Virus record (IMG/VR): IMGVR_UViG_3300032213_001531
Span: 40,994-104,993 of that record
DNA from: a virus
Direction: 5' to 3' (one strand)
Length of the DNA: 64,000 bases
Shown: positions 35,085 through 43,803 of the stretch, piece by piece
How positions within the stretch are numbered: the first letter of the stretch is position 1
Layout of the letters: each line of letters opens with the position of its first letter
Program-made: the position numbers and the translations under genes
Notes under the pieces: generated by a model
Databases searched by the model: none
Told to the model about the DNA's origin: nothing
What the model saw: only the letters and a program-made list of their open reading frames with translations

Positions 35085-37115
35085 CTATTTAATTTTAATC
35101 TCACAGTAGTCTGTGGTGCAATAAGACTCTCCAAGTGCTTCAAGATTATCTACCCCGTCATAAATAGCAGAAAAATCAATATGTCCAATACGACCAATGT
35201 AATAATCATATTCTTCTTCTGTAATCTGAGTATAAGGTTGCTGAGGATAAGTATGATTTCCCATTGGAAGGAAGGACACTGCTTTTAGCTGACCCTCATA
35301 CATATGTAAGACTGTTGGAACGTGTTTAGACTCTGTTTCTTTATCAAAAGATAAAGTTACAGAAACTCCATTGTCAGACCAATACTTTTGGGCAGTGGCT
35401 GCAAGAGCAATCTTTTCAAATAAAGTTACATCCTTTTCAGATCTTGCATGACCTGATTTAACTGGGAAGTAAACTACTGACGTATTTGCTGATACTAAGT
35501 CATCTTCAATTTTATACCCTGCTGCTTTAAATAAATGAAGCATTGGATCGGTATTTCCAAAGCGAATAGCACGAAGGAAGAACTCTCCTCCTGGCCCCCA
35601 ATGAACTCCTGGTGTTGCTCCAGAAAGAATTGAAACAGATCCAGATGGCTTTACTGTTGTGACACGAATTGATTCACGAACGCAGAGCCACTCTGAATAT
35701 TGACGATCATACTTACGAATTGTATTATAACCTTCATCCATCCATTCACGAACTGCTGGCAATCCCTTTTGATCTGCAAATGAAGCAATGCCTGTAAGAG
35801 ATGTACCAATACGACGATTGCGCTGCATAATGCCATTTGTTTGTTGCCAGTATGTCGGAAGAAGTGTTACAGTCTTACCGTAAAGATAAGCAAACTTTAA
35901 TGTCTTGAGGAAGTCCTCCTTGGAATCATGACGATTTAAGTGCACCTCTACAAGTGTACAAAGTTCGTATGATTCTAATGGCTGCTCCGCACAAGGATTA
36001 AAGCCCATAACACGATAGTCTTTTCCATCCGCAGGATCTGCAAGACGACCATAGTTACGAGCAACATCAAGCCAAATAAAACCTGGCTCTCCATTGTTTA
36101 CAATTAAATCTGTATATTTTTCATAGTCCATTCCAACTGTTGCTGAAATGGAATTATTAGACATCCAAGCCCAACCTGGATTATCTGAGTCATACGAGTT
36201 GCGCTCTGGAAATATTTCTGGATTTTTGAGATTAATAAAGTCTTCATCCCCTGGAGCACCAAGAGCAAGTGTTGCAGAACGACGTACATTTCCTGAAACA
36301 ACACATGTTCCAATCAAGTTAATGATATCCGTAATAGCACGAGAATCTAGGATTTCCCCTGCTCTGGAGCCAATGACATGATTGATCTTATCATGTAATG
36401 CAATAAGAGGTGCTGGACCGCTGGCAACCCCTCCAAAGCCTTTAATGGGTGCTCCTAGAGGTCTAATAAGGTCGTAATTAAACTTTTGAATAGGTTGATT
36501 TGATCTTAAGTAAGAGTTTAATAGTATACGTACTGATTCTACCCAACCTTCACGAGTATCTGGAATTTCAAATGTAACTGCTGGTTCTGTTGGAGCATAG
36601 ATAGAGAAATTCTTTTCTTGTCCTACTGTATCAAATCCTACACCAATACCAAGCATAAGAGCATCCATAACCCAAGCAAACAAAGCTCCTGGGTCATTCT
36701 TATCAAGATCTTTAGTAGATACCATTGCACAGTTTTGAAGGGCTGCTGAGTTTTTCTTTTCCATTGTCATTGCTGTACCAAATGTCCACATACCACGACC
36801 TGGAGGAGTCCACTTTAGCTCAAACATTCTTTGGAATGCTTCTTGTGCTGACTTCTGTGCCTTATTGTCATTCCATGAAAGACGATTATCTTTAGCATGA
36901 TTCTTTTGAACTGAGTACATTCCTTCAATTACACGGCGACAAACTTCATGCCAACGTTCTTTTGTTCCATCTTCTTTAACACGAGAATAGGTACGAATAA
37001 AAGTAATTTCTCCTAAAGAGTTTTCCCCCGCATCTGAAAATCCAAATGGAGCTGGGATATTACTGTATTTATTTATAAAGTCCTCTGTTAAGCGAAAAGA
37101 AAAAATATCTGACAT
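35085..37115 (-). CDS. nrdJ: class II (B12-dependent) ribonucleotide reductase
   Basis: 676 aa, single-subunit type similar to the Lactobacillus ribonucleoside triphosphate reductase. It reduces ribonucleotides to deoxyribonucleotides using adenosylcobalamin, supplying DNA precursors for phage replication. Visible features: LQNCAMVS (Cys129, redox pair), NPCAEQPLESYELC (Asn373, radical Cys375, Glu377, redox Cys386) and a C-terminal CTTDYC pair (Cys666, Cys671) for thioredoxin-type re-reduction. Class II enzymes need no oxygen and no partner subunit. It has its own upstream region with an extended -10 box (TGCTATACT). Confidence 0.92.
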   Translation of the reverse strand: MSDIFSFRLTEDFINKYSNIPAPFGFSDAGENSLGEITFIRTYSRVKEDGTKERWHEVCRRVIEGMYSVQKNHAKDNRLSWNDNKAQKSAQEAFQRMFELKWTPPGRGMWTFGTAMTMEKKNSAALQNCAMVSTKDLDKNDPGALFAWVMDALMLGIGVGFDTVGQEKNFSIYAPTEPAVTFEIPDTREGWVESVRILLNSYLRSNQPIQKFNYDLIRPLGAPIKGFGGVASGPAPLIALHDKINHVIGSRAGEILDSRAITDIINLIGTCVVSGNVRRSATLALGAPGDEDFINLKNPEIFPERNSYDSDNPGWAWMSNNSISATVGMDYEKYTDLIVNNGEPGFIWLDVARNYGRLADPADGKDYRVMGFNPCAEQPLESYELCTLVEVHLNRHDSKEDFLKTLKFAYLYGKTVTLLPTYWQQTNGIMQRNRRIGTSLTGIASFADQKGLPAVREWMDEGYNTIRKYDRQYSEWLCVRESIRVTTVKPSGSVSILSGATPGVHWGPGGEFFLRAIRFGNTDPMLHLFKAAGYKIEDDLVSANTSVVYFPVKSGHARSEKDVTLFEKIALAATAQKYWSDNGVSVTLSFDKETESKHVPTVLHMYEGQLKAVSFLPMGNHTYPQQPYTQITEEEYDYYIGRIGHIDFSAIYDGVDNLEALGESYCTTDYCEIKIK

Positions 37116-37162
37116 TTGTTTGTGTTACCTTTCTAAAATTGATTAGTACTTTGCAAAATTCA

Positions 37163-37190
37163 AAGCAGTCCTAAGTATAGCATGAAATTT
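37163..37190 (-). promoter_or_regulatory. probable promoter of ribonucleotide reductase gene
   Basis: The minus strand reads CATGCTATACTTAGG about 60 bases before the ATG at 37115, with a TGn extended -10 (TGC-TATACT). No convincing -35 is present. The leader contains GAAAGG near the start codon. The same TGCTATACTT string occurs in the lysozyme promoter and in the early 26-base modules. Confidence 0.5.
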
Positions 37191-37241
37191 AAAAAGATTC
37201 TACGCTTAATTTTAATCTCTAAATCTATTGTTTATGGTTAG

Positions 37242-37262
37242 CACTTTTATATAACAAAAGTG
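37242..37262 (-). other. hairpin after dehydrogenase gene
   Basis: CACTTTT and AAAAGTG arms around ATATAAC form a seven-base stem just after the dehydrogenase stop codon. It lacks a T-run on the minus strand, so it may protect the transcript end rather than end transcription. GTTATAA follows at 37262-37268. Confidence 0.4.
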
Positions 37263-37277
37263 TTATAAACAAAATAA

Positions 37278-37946
37278 TTAGCCATACTTGCTACTATGAA
37301 TATGACACATTTCAATTTCATTTATATTTACGTGACTTGGTAATGAGCCTACCCAATAAATTGCTTCTGCTAAATCCTCAGCAGTTAATGCTTGATCCCT
37401 TTTTTCTTCTTGGGTATCAATAGTTGCTGGACAAATTTCTGTAATCTTAATTCCAAACTGAGGAAACTCAAGTCTCATTGTGTCAATTAGGCCACGTTCA
37501 CCTCTCTTGGCATTTGTATAATTTCCTCCACCACGGTAAGGGACTTTACCACCAAAAGATGTAATAAAAATAATTGTTGGCGATTCTGATCTTTCCATAC
37601 AAGGAGCAAATAGTTGAGATAGGTACATTGGACCAGTGACATTTATGTCATAGGCTTTTCTAAAGTTTTCTGGTGTTTCATTAATAATAAAGGTTGGTCC
37701 AGATCCTCCGCCAGCATTATTTACTAAAAGGTCTAAAGTAATATCTTGATACTTATCAAAGAATTTTTCTATGGCTTGAGAATCTGTAACATCTAATTGA
37801 TAGACTTCAACATTATCAGAGACTAGTTTTGAAACTTTAGATAGGTTTCTTGAAACAGCAATAACCTTATAGCCGTTTTCAGACAGACGTTTAACTGTTG
37901 CTAAACCTACACCTTTGCTTGCTCCAGTTACAATTGCTGTTTTCAA
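37278..37946 (-). CDS. short-chain dehydrogenase/reductase (SDR)
   Basis: 222 aa. Rossmann-fold SDR with the cofactor loop TGASKGVG (residues 7-14), the structural NNAGG (76-80), catalytic Ser130 and YxxxK (Tyr143, Lys147). SDRs interconvert alcohols and ketones with NAD(P). Here it ends an operon of oxygenases, so oxidising a newly made hydroxyl group is an attractive possible role; the true substrate is unknown. It is one base downstream of the last oxygenase gene, so co-transcription is very likely. Confidence 0.88.
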   Translation of the reverse strand: MKTAIVTGASKGVGLATVKRLSENGYKVIAVSRNLSKVSKLVSDNVEVYQLDVTDSQAIEKFFDKYQDITLDLLVNNAGGGSGPTFIINETPENFRKAYDINVTGPMYLSQLFAPCMERSESPTIIFITSFGGKVPYRGGGNYTNAKRGERGLIDTMRLEFPQFGIKITEICPATIDTQEEKRDQALTAEDLAEAIYWVGSLPSHVNINEIEMCHIHSSKYG

Positions 37947-38678
37947 TTACATACTCTGGCTTTGATTAAGCTCCATATTATTATGGATCCAATGTCCAGG
38001 AATCATATACTTTACACCAGACTTAACTGTGTGTGCCGTGTGAAAATATGGAGCGTATGCTGGAAATATTACAACACTATTTTCTTTAGGCTTTACACCA
38101 AAACTAATAGCTTTATTTGCAACTGCAAGATCATAGTCTAACTCTACTGCTGGTGCGCCACTTACCCAACCTTCTGAGCTAGTCCATCCACCATCATAGT
38201 CCTTTAACTGAAAAGATATTTCTCCGCCTTCGCAGTCATCATTTAGATACATAACCAAAGAATATCTCAATGTTTTGTCGCCATCTAACTGATCAAAGTG
38301 TGCTCCCATAGCCATTCCAGTATTGTACTTTTTTATGTTAAATGTTGGGAAAAGCCTTGGTTCATCAAAGTCTCCCATAGAGGATGCATAGTCTTTACAA
38401 ACATTATACATCGTAGTCATAACGGCATCATAGATATATTTGCTTTTTTCTGCTACGTCTCCACTAAGATTGTTTATTGCATTAGCATCAAAAGTTTTTG
38501 TTTCTCCGTAGATAAAAGTTTTATCATTAGAAGATGTCCAAGGGTTCCAAACATTTACCCCTAACTCATCATACTGCTCAAGAGTGTCTAGCTCTTTCCA
38601 AACTTGTTTGAATTTATCAAAATTTTCAATTGCGTCAGTATAGTAATATACTTTTGGATCTAGTAGTTCTTTATTCAT
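37947..38678 (-). CDS. Fe(II)/2-oxoglutarate oxygenase, P4H type (1)
   Basis: 243 aa. Double-stranded beta-helix dioxygenase with the metal triad His127-x-Asp129 (GAHFDQ) and distal His216, and a basic 2-oxoglutarate contact at Lys223 (SGVKYM). The YLNDDCEGGEISF strand (145-156) is shared with the other copies. Such enzymes hydroxylate proteins, amino acids or small molecules. It is the only copy in the cluster with an extra aromatic-rich insert (YDGGWTSSEGWVSG) between core strands. Confidence 0.88.
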   Translation of the reverse strand: MNKELLDPKVYYYTDAIENFDKFKQVWKELDTLEQYDELGVNVWNPWTSSNDKTFIYGETKTFDANAINNLSGDVAEKSKYIYDAVMTTMYNVCKDYASSMGDFDEPRLFPTFNIKKYNTGMAMGAHFDQLDGDKTLRYSLVMYLNDDCEGGEISFQLKDYDGGWTSSEGWVSGAPAVELDYDLAVANKAISFGVKPKENSVVIFPAYAPYFHTAHTVKSGVKYMIPGHWIHNNMELNQSQSM

Positions 38679-38690
38679 TTGTTTCTCCCT

Positions 38691-39350
38691 TTAGTATCTA
38701 TTCTTTTCATAAAATCCTTTTTCTTTAATAAATCCAACCAAAACATATCTAATTGGTCCTGGACCTACATGTTTTACTCCATGATTATATTCTGCTGTGC
38801 CTGGAAAAATAAGCATTGATCCAGGATCAGGTTTAAACTCTAAACCATTGTTTGGAAAAAACAACTCTCCATCAACATAATCATTATTTAAATACAGAAT
38901 AGCAGCGTACCTAATTGATGGGTCTGTATCTTGATCTGTGTGAGCTTTTAACTCGACACCCTCTTGCATCCTTTGAATAGTTGCAAAACCACTTAACTCT
39001 ATGGTATCGTCAACATTTTGAACTAAATCATTTAGTCTATTAAAAAAATCTTTTTGAAATGAATGATTGCTAATGTTTAAATTTTTATCTTGCCAATTTT
39101 GAGTTATTTCAAATTTACCTTCAGCAACTAAATTATCAACATCATCTCTGCCAAATTTTTGCATACAAAAGTTTTTTAGGTTACCATGATACTCTACAAA
39201 CCACTCTTCATTGGGCGTTGTATTAATAATATCAAAAACTTTATCTAAATCTTCTTTAGAGAAAAAATCTTTTACCAACAAGACATCGTCAGTAATTTCT
39301 TCAATTTGAAAACTATTTTCCTCTAAAATGTTTTTTAAGAAGTTAGACAT
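38691..39350 (-). CDS. Fe(II)/2-oxoglutarate oxygenase, P4H type (2)
   Basis: 219 aa. Triad residues His137, Asp139 (KAHTDQ) and His190 (YNHGVKH), with Arg201 (PIRYVL) for 2-oxoglutarate. The core YLNNDYVDGELFFPN follows the pattern of the family. The first 120 residues are mostly helical and differ from the other copies, which points to a different substrate. It overlaps the upstream oxygenase by eight bases. Confidence 0.88.
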   Translation of the reverse strand: MSNFLKNILEENSFQIEEITDDVLLVKDFFSKEDLDKVFDIINTTPNEEWFVEYHGNLKNFCMQKFGRDDVDNLVAEGKFEITQNWQDKNLNISNHSFQKDFFNRLNDLVQNVDDTIELSGFATIQRMQEGVELKAHTDQDTDPSIRYAAILYLNNDYVDGELFFPNNGLEFKPDPGSMLIFPGTAEYNHGVKHVGPGPIRYVLVGFIKEKGFYEKNRY

Positions 39351-40101
39351 TATTTCCTAAATCCTCAACTTTGTACTTGTTTCCATCAGCATCTAGCTTC
39401 CAACCTTCTTTTAAAAGATCTTGCCATTCAGCTCTTTCAATTTCTTGTTTAGCTCTAGTCTCTTTCATCTCTGCAGCCCAGGCATCTCTTAGCTCTTGTG
39501 GATAAGCATCTTCTTCTCTATCATCCCAGAAAGATCCTATAGTGTATCTTACTCCACTTTCTATTAATGATACTTCGTGCATATTGCTAAATCCCCCGTC
39601 AAAAACAGCAAGCATTCCAACTTCTGGTTTAATCTCTATGTTATGACTTGGAAACTTAAGCAGTCCCCCCTCAAAGTCATCGTTTAGATATAGGAACCCT
39701 GCATAACGACTTCTTGTAAAGGCTCCAGAATTTCCTTCAGCATCTGTGTTATCTGAATGAATTCTTGCGTATGCTCCTGGCTCCCATTTTTGAGTATGGT
39801 ATCCAATTTTAGAAATTGTTTTTGGATCAAGGTCATGTACTGAAGCAATTGCCTCTGGCATTGTTTTTTCAATGTCTGAAAAAATAGTTGGAGATAGTCC
39901 AGCGTCAAGCAATTCTTTATCGTTGTCTTGTGGCAGTACTGAAGAATATGACTCATAAAAAGAAATAGGCATCCAAGAAAGTGCACCATTATCTGCCTGA
40001 GCATCTAATGCTTGAATCATTTTTTTGCAATCTTCTTTACTTATAAAGTTCTTATAAATAACTATATCTTTTGTTAGTCTAACTTTATCGTTTAGGTTCA
40101 T
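39343..40101 (-). CDS. Fe(II)/2-oxoglutarate oxygenase, P4H type (3)
   Basis: 252 aa. His115-x-Asp117 (ARIHSDN), distal His175 (NMHEV) and Arg185 (SGVRYTIGSFW) give a complete active site. It carries the EPGAYARIHSD entry strand and YLNDDFEGGLLKFPS core. The C-terminal 55 residues form a charged helical extension (DAWAAEMKETRAKQEIERAEW) not seen in most of the others. A four-base ATGA overlap links it to the upstream gene. Confidence 0.88.
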   Translation of the reverse strand: MNLNDKVRLTKDIVIYKNFISKEDCKKMIQALDAQADNGALSWMPISFYESYSSVLPQDNDKELLDAGLSPTIFSDIEKTMPEAIASVHDLDPKTISKIGYHTQKWEPGAYARIHSDNTDAEGNSGAFTRSRYAGFLYLNDDFEGGLLKFPSHNIEIKPEVGMLAVFDGGFSNMHEVSLIESGVRYTIGSFWDDREEDAYPQELRDAWAAEMKETRAKQEIERAEWQDLLKEGWKLDADGNKYKVEDLGNNV

Positions 40102-40985
40102 TGTATTCTTACTCCATTTTCTATTACAGCTCTTTGCGGATGCTTTAGTCTAAACTGCTCGTCTAAATCTTTTTGCATTTCCGCCCAAACATCTTTTCCA
40201 AACTCTTTTTCTTTTTCATACCAATCATCAGTTCCTTTTTGATATTTTTGCCAATACATTCTTGACAAGAACTTATTATTTTTATATGATGGCATAACTC
40301 CATGTAAATATGGTTTTCCTTCTTCTGTCAGATAGTCTGGGTGTCCTGATGGAAAAACTAAAACATCTCCTGCTTCTGGTTTATACTTTACAAGCTTATC
40401 TCCCATTGCAAAATCAATCTCGCCACCCTCGTAGTTATCATTAAAATATATTGTAGATGTTATTACAAACTTATATCCTGGAGTATGACCTTGCTCTCTT
40501 ATATAGTCTGAATGATAGTTCATTCCAACCGTACTATATTCATTGCTTACATGGTATTTGCCTATTGTTCCGCCAGCCCATCTCCAAGTTGGAATAGGAT
40601 TGCCATCATCGTCTATAGACATTGCATCTAAATCTACGTCTAAATTATGACTCTTGATATAGTCTTCTGTAGCTAAATAAAAATTGTCCATCATTTCAAT
40701 TACAAAGTTTTTATGATTTTCTTGCGTTTCTGTTGATGTTTCTACATCTTTCATATTTCCATATCTATCATTCATAGAGAATTGAGGAGTTATTGGATTT
40801 AAGTATTCTCCAAAAACAGACCAAGTGGTCCAAGGATTAAACAAACCGTCTTCTGTTTCCGATAAAGAATCTGTTAAAATTTTATAAGATTTTTCAATAT
40901 CTTTAAAAAGATTTTTGTACACAACAATATTTGGATATATTTCTATTGACTCAAGTTTATTATTGTTTGGCCAAGGATATGTCAT
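40098..40985 (-). CDS. Fe(II)/2-oxoglutarate oxygenase, P4H type (4)
   Basis: 295 aa, the longest copy. His158-x-Asp160 (MNYHSDY) and distal His228 (YLHGVMP); the usual Arg/Lys position is a KFLSRMYW segment (Lys238/Arg242). The core strand YFNDNYEGGEIDF is clear. The N-terminal 130 residues contain an unusual acidic segment (DAMSIDDDGNPIPTW). It begins directly at the stop of the upstream gene (TAATG). Confidence 0.85.
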   Translation of the reverse strand: MTYPWPNNNKLESIEIYPNIVVYKNLFKDIEKSYKILTDSLSETEDGLFNPWTTWSVFGEYLNPITPQFSMNDRYGNMKDVETSTETQENHKNFVIEMMDNFYLATEDYIKSHNLDVDLDAMSIDDDGNPIPTWRWAGGTIGKYHVSNEYSTVGMNYHSDYIREQGHTPGYKFVITSTIYFNDNYEGGEIDFAMGDKLVKYKPEAGDVLVFPSGHPDYLTEEGKPYLHGVMPSYKNNKFLSRMYWQKYQKGTDDWYEKEKEFGKDVWAEMQKDLDEQFRLKHPQRAVIENGVRIQ

Positions 40986-41665
40986 TATGGTTGCCTATCT
41001 CCTGTATGCTTTGTAATTTCCCAGAAAAATGGGCATGTAAATCTTAGGCCACTTTTGATTTCAGTAACTCCATGAATATAGTTTTTATCTCCTGGGAAGA
41101 AGTATGCAGCTCCTTTTTTAGGCTTAAACTGCACACCTTGTAAAGGGAAGTATAGCTCTCCACCCTCATAGTCATCATTTAAATAAAACAAACTTGAAAG
41201 ATCATAGTTTGGAAAATCATTAGGGGTTCCAGCATCAGGTCCCTCGTGCAATTCTTTATCAGCATGAGGCTTTTGAAATTGTCCAGGAAGCCATTTAACA
41301 ATAGTTGTTCCAGTTGGATGAACCTCTACTTTGTAAAAATCTTCAACTATTGGCTTTAGTCTTTGAAACAAACCAGCAATAACTGGTGCAATTGTAGGGT
41401 CATTTTTATCTAAACTTGGAGTTGTTGCAACTCTATCTTTCCAATAGTCAGAATCGTAAGTAACAGTTCCATTTTCATTCATGTGGCTTTCGGTTACATC
41501 CCAAATTGTCAAAGATTTGGCAGCTTTTTCTAAAAACTCAATTTCTTCTTGAGTCATAAAATTTTCTAGCTCAACAATCATGTCTTTGCTATCTCCAAAC
41601 CAACCAGATGGAGTTATAGATGGTGTTCTTTTAACTACTGTGTACGACTCGTTATTTTGTTCCAT
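40985..41665 (-). CDS. Fe(II)/2-oxoglutarate oxygenase, P4H type (5)
   Basis: 226 aa. His134-x-Asp136 (QKPHADK), distal His198 (YIHGVTE) and Arg208 (SGLRFTCPFFW). The core strand is YLNDDYEGGELYFP. A TGGTATAAT box lies five bases before the ATG, so this gene seems to start a second transcript inside the cluster, covering copies 5 to 1 and the dehydrogenase. Confidence 0.88.
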   Translation of the reverse strand: MEQNNESYTVVKRTPSITPSGWFGDSKDMIVELENFMTQEEIEFLEKAAKSLTIWDVTESHMNENGTVTYDSDYWKDRVATTPSLDKNDPTIAPVIAGLFQRLKPIVEDFYKVEVHPTGTTIVKWLPGQFQKPHADKELHEGPDAGTPNDFPNYDLSSLFYLNDDYEGGELYFPLQGVQFKPKKGAAYFFPGDKNYIHGVTEIKSGLRFTCPFFWEITKHTGDRQP

Positions 41666-41670
41666 GTTTT

Positions 41671-41676
41671 ATTATA
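41671..41676 (-). promoter_or_regulatory. -10 box, leaderless start of oxygenase 5
   Basis: TGGTATAAT on the minus strand, five bases before the ATG at 41665. No ribosome binding site lies between. Confidence 0.5.
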
Positions 41677-41683
41677 CCATTTC

Positions 41684-42409
41684 CTATTCGTAGAATCTCT
41701 TAGTCCAGACTTCTTTTTGATAAACTCCGCCATCTGGGACACGATATTTTTTACTATTTTCTATATTATGATTCATCATTTCAGAAGCAGTTGGAACAGT
41801 TATTTCGGATTTCCAATCTTCCCTCAAAAATGGAAGCAACTGAGCATAAGGAGTTCCTGCTGGAAGAACTCCAGTCCAACCTTTTTGTACAAAAAATGGA
41901 AAAGATCCAGGCAAATTAACTTTGTCATTATCAATAATTCCAGAAACTGTCATAATTGGAAGATCGTATCTATTAAATGGGGCAACATATAAAACGCTAT
42001 AGCCATCTGGAACCTTTACTGCCCAATCTGGCATCCAAGCAAAATGATAATTATAGTATCCTTCTGGATGACGAAATTGTGGCATAGGAGTTCTTCTTGT
42101 AGCAAAATCTTTATACATTGGATCTTCAATTTTAACATCAATTTGCCCTGCGCCGTCAAGGAAAAATTCTATGTCACAGGGGGTTACAAGGCTATACCCC
42201 GTTGTCAAAATATCAAGAATTGCAGGACAGGCTTTCCATGTAGGGATCTTTCCCTTGTCTGGCCCTATCCAATATTCTCCATCTGGTTTTTTAGCAAATC
42301 TATCAGCTTCTTTATACCACTGTGGCATTGATCTTGAAATTGGTATTGGCTTTGATTTACTATCTTTACTTAGCCAAGGCCTATTAGTTATAAACTCAAT
42401 AATTTTCAT
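41684..42409 (-). CDS. DUF6065-like protein, 241 aa
   Basis: No named catalytic motif is visible. The middle and end (CDIEFFLDGAGQIDV ... GVLPAGTPYAQLLPFLREDWKSE) follow the same plan as the neighbouring 238-aa protein: a start with a short Pro/Trp motif, a strand block ending in a D-x-x-F-F/I-x-x-G pattern and a final AGTP-x-A/V-x-x-x-P strand. This suggests a beta-sandwich related to the DUF6065-type proteins found next to oxygenases. It may bind the substrate of the operon. Its start overlaps the upstream gene by four bases. Confidence 0.7.
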   Translation of the reverse strand: MKIIEFITNRPWLSKDSKSKPIPISRSMPQWYKEADRFAKKPDGEYWIGPDKGKIPTWKACPAILDILTTGYSLVTPCDIEFFLDGAGQIDVKIEDPMYKDFATRRTPMPQFRHPEGYYNYHFAWMPDWAVKVPDGYSVLYVAPFNRYDLPIMTVSGIIDNDKVNLPGSFPFFVQKGWTGVLPAGTPYAQLLPFLREDWKSEITVPTASEMMNHNIENSKKYRVPDGGVYQKEVWTKRFYE

Positions 42410-43122
42410 TGTTCACTCTTTGTATTATCAATAACACTTAGCTTTAAATTTTTAACTTCATGAGATCCGACAGATTCGCCTTTTTCATTTACTGCATTTC
42501 TATACCAGTCTGTCCATTCACCTAATTTATTTATTTCTTGAGCAGCAGCTCCATAAGCGTTTACAGAATCACTATATTCTTGAGTATGAATAAAGTCAAC
42601 TATTTCAATTGACTCATCTTTTAAAGAAGTTAAAGATATAGGAATTATTGTTGCTACTGGAGTTCCTGCCTTAATGACAACTTCTTGATTAGGTATTCTG
42701 CATTTAATTGCTAATGGAAAATCAGTATTTAAAAATGAAGTTGAGATTAAAGAAGACATTACCTCAAAGTTTTCATTAAAATAATTTTGAGGAGTAATTG
42801 TCAATACGCTTATATCTTGAGCAGTTCTCAAAATAAAACCAGTATTAAAACTAATTGTAGATTGACCTCTACCAGTATAGACATATTCTTTACCTTCTAA
42901 AATTGTTACATTATCACCACTTGTATCATTTACACCATTCCAAATAAATTTTAAATCTATTGGCAAAGAAATGCTCCAGCCTATAACATTAGCAGAAGTT
43001 ACTGGATGACACCTATAGGCATGACCTTGAGGAGTTTCATCCATCCAATCTCTTTTAATTGACATTGGCTCTATATTTAATGCCATTGGTGTTTTTTTAT
43101 AAGCAGTGATAATTGACATCAT
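42406..43122 (-). CDS. DUF6065-like protein, 238 aa
   Basis: The N-terminal signature (IKRDWMDETPQGHAYRCHPVTSANVIGWSISLP) strongly recalls DUF6065 proteins, whose function is not known. The C-terminal KAGTPVATIIPISLTSL strand resembles the AGTP segment of the downstream 241-aa protein, so the two are probably distant paralogues. It lies between oxygenases 6 and 5 in one operon and overlaps both neighbours by four bases (start and stop), so these genes are coupled. Confidence 0.75.
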   Translation of the reverse strand: MMSIITAYKKTPMALNIEPMSIKRDWMDETPQGHAYRCHPVTSANVIGWSISLPIDLKFIWNGVNDTSGDNVTILEGKEYVYTGRGQSTISFNTGFILRTAQDISVLTITPQNYFNENFEVMSSLISTSFLNTDFPLAIKCRIPNQEVVIKAGTPVATIIPISLTSLKDESIEIVDFIHTQEYSDSVNAYGAAAQEINKLGEWTDWYRNAVNEKGESVGSHEVKNLKLSVIDNTKSEQ

Positions 43123-43790
43123 GACCCAGTCTCTTGATACATCTCTGGAGTATGATACTTATCGCTATAGTCAAGCATTGTTACCAAAGAATACTTTGTT
43201 CCAGAGTGAACAACTTTAGCTTGATGTGGATACATAAAATTAGATGGGAACAATACAACATCTCCAGCTTTTGGAACATATGTAATTCCCTGAAGTCTAA
43301 AGAATAACTCTCCACCTTCAAAATTATCATTAATATAAGCAACTAAAGATAGTGTACAGTTATATGAAAATCCATGATCATGATGTTCCATAAAGTGTTG
43401 ACCAGGCTCATACTTAATATAATTAAAAGCTTCCCAGTATCTTAGGTTATTAATATTAAAGCGTCTGCAGTAATCTTCTACTGCTAACTTTTGTCTATCA
43501 TAACAGTCTTGCCAAATGCCCTGAAGTTTTAAGGAGTCTGGAGATACGTCTCTTTCAATGTCTGTTTTCTTAAATTTAAAATCAACGCAGTCTCTATACT
43601 CTGGCATTCTTTGTTGATAACCAACATAAGCTGGTTGCCAATTATAGTTTGGTCTGTCATTATTTAAAACCTCTTCCAACCTATCAATGATGTTTAATTC
43701 TGTTGGTAAAACGTCGTGGTAAACAAAAATTCCTGGAGCAATCTCTTCATAGCTACTCCAAGGTGCTGATGTTGTATTTTCTGTATTCAT
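43119..43790 (-). CDS. Fe(II)/2-oxoglutarate oxygenase, P4H type (6)
   Basis: 223 aa. His136-x-Asp138 (MEHHDHG), distal His189 (YPHQAK) and Lys199 (SGTKYSLVTM). It has the NYIKYEPGQHF entry strand and the AYINDNFEGGELFF core. It is clearly a tandem copy of oxygenase 7 upstream: both share D-x-VDFK-x-K, EAFN-(Y/F)-x-KYE and FPSN-(F/Y)-x-Y segments. An AGGAGA site precedes the ATG. Confidence 0.9.
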   Translation of the reverse strand: MNTENTTSAPWSSYEEIAPGIFVYHDVLPTELNIIDRLEEVLNNDRPNYNWQPAYVGYQQRMPEYRDCVDFKFKKTDIERDVSPDSLKLQGIWQDCYDRQKLAVEDYCRRFNINNLRYWEAFNYIKYEPGQHFMEHHDHGFSYNCTLSLVAYINDNFEGGELFFRLQGITYVPKAGDVVLFPSNFMYPHQAKVVHSGTKYSLVTMLDYSDKYHTPEMYQETGS

Positions 43791-43803
43791 ATTTTCTCCT
43801 ATT

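Noticed and set aside
37116-37277. Cobalamin riboswitch before the reductase
   Set aside because: The leader is AT-rich and about 60 bases from the -10 box; no B12-box-like conserved core is seen.
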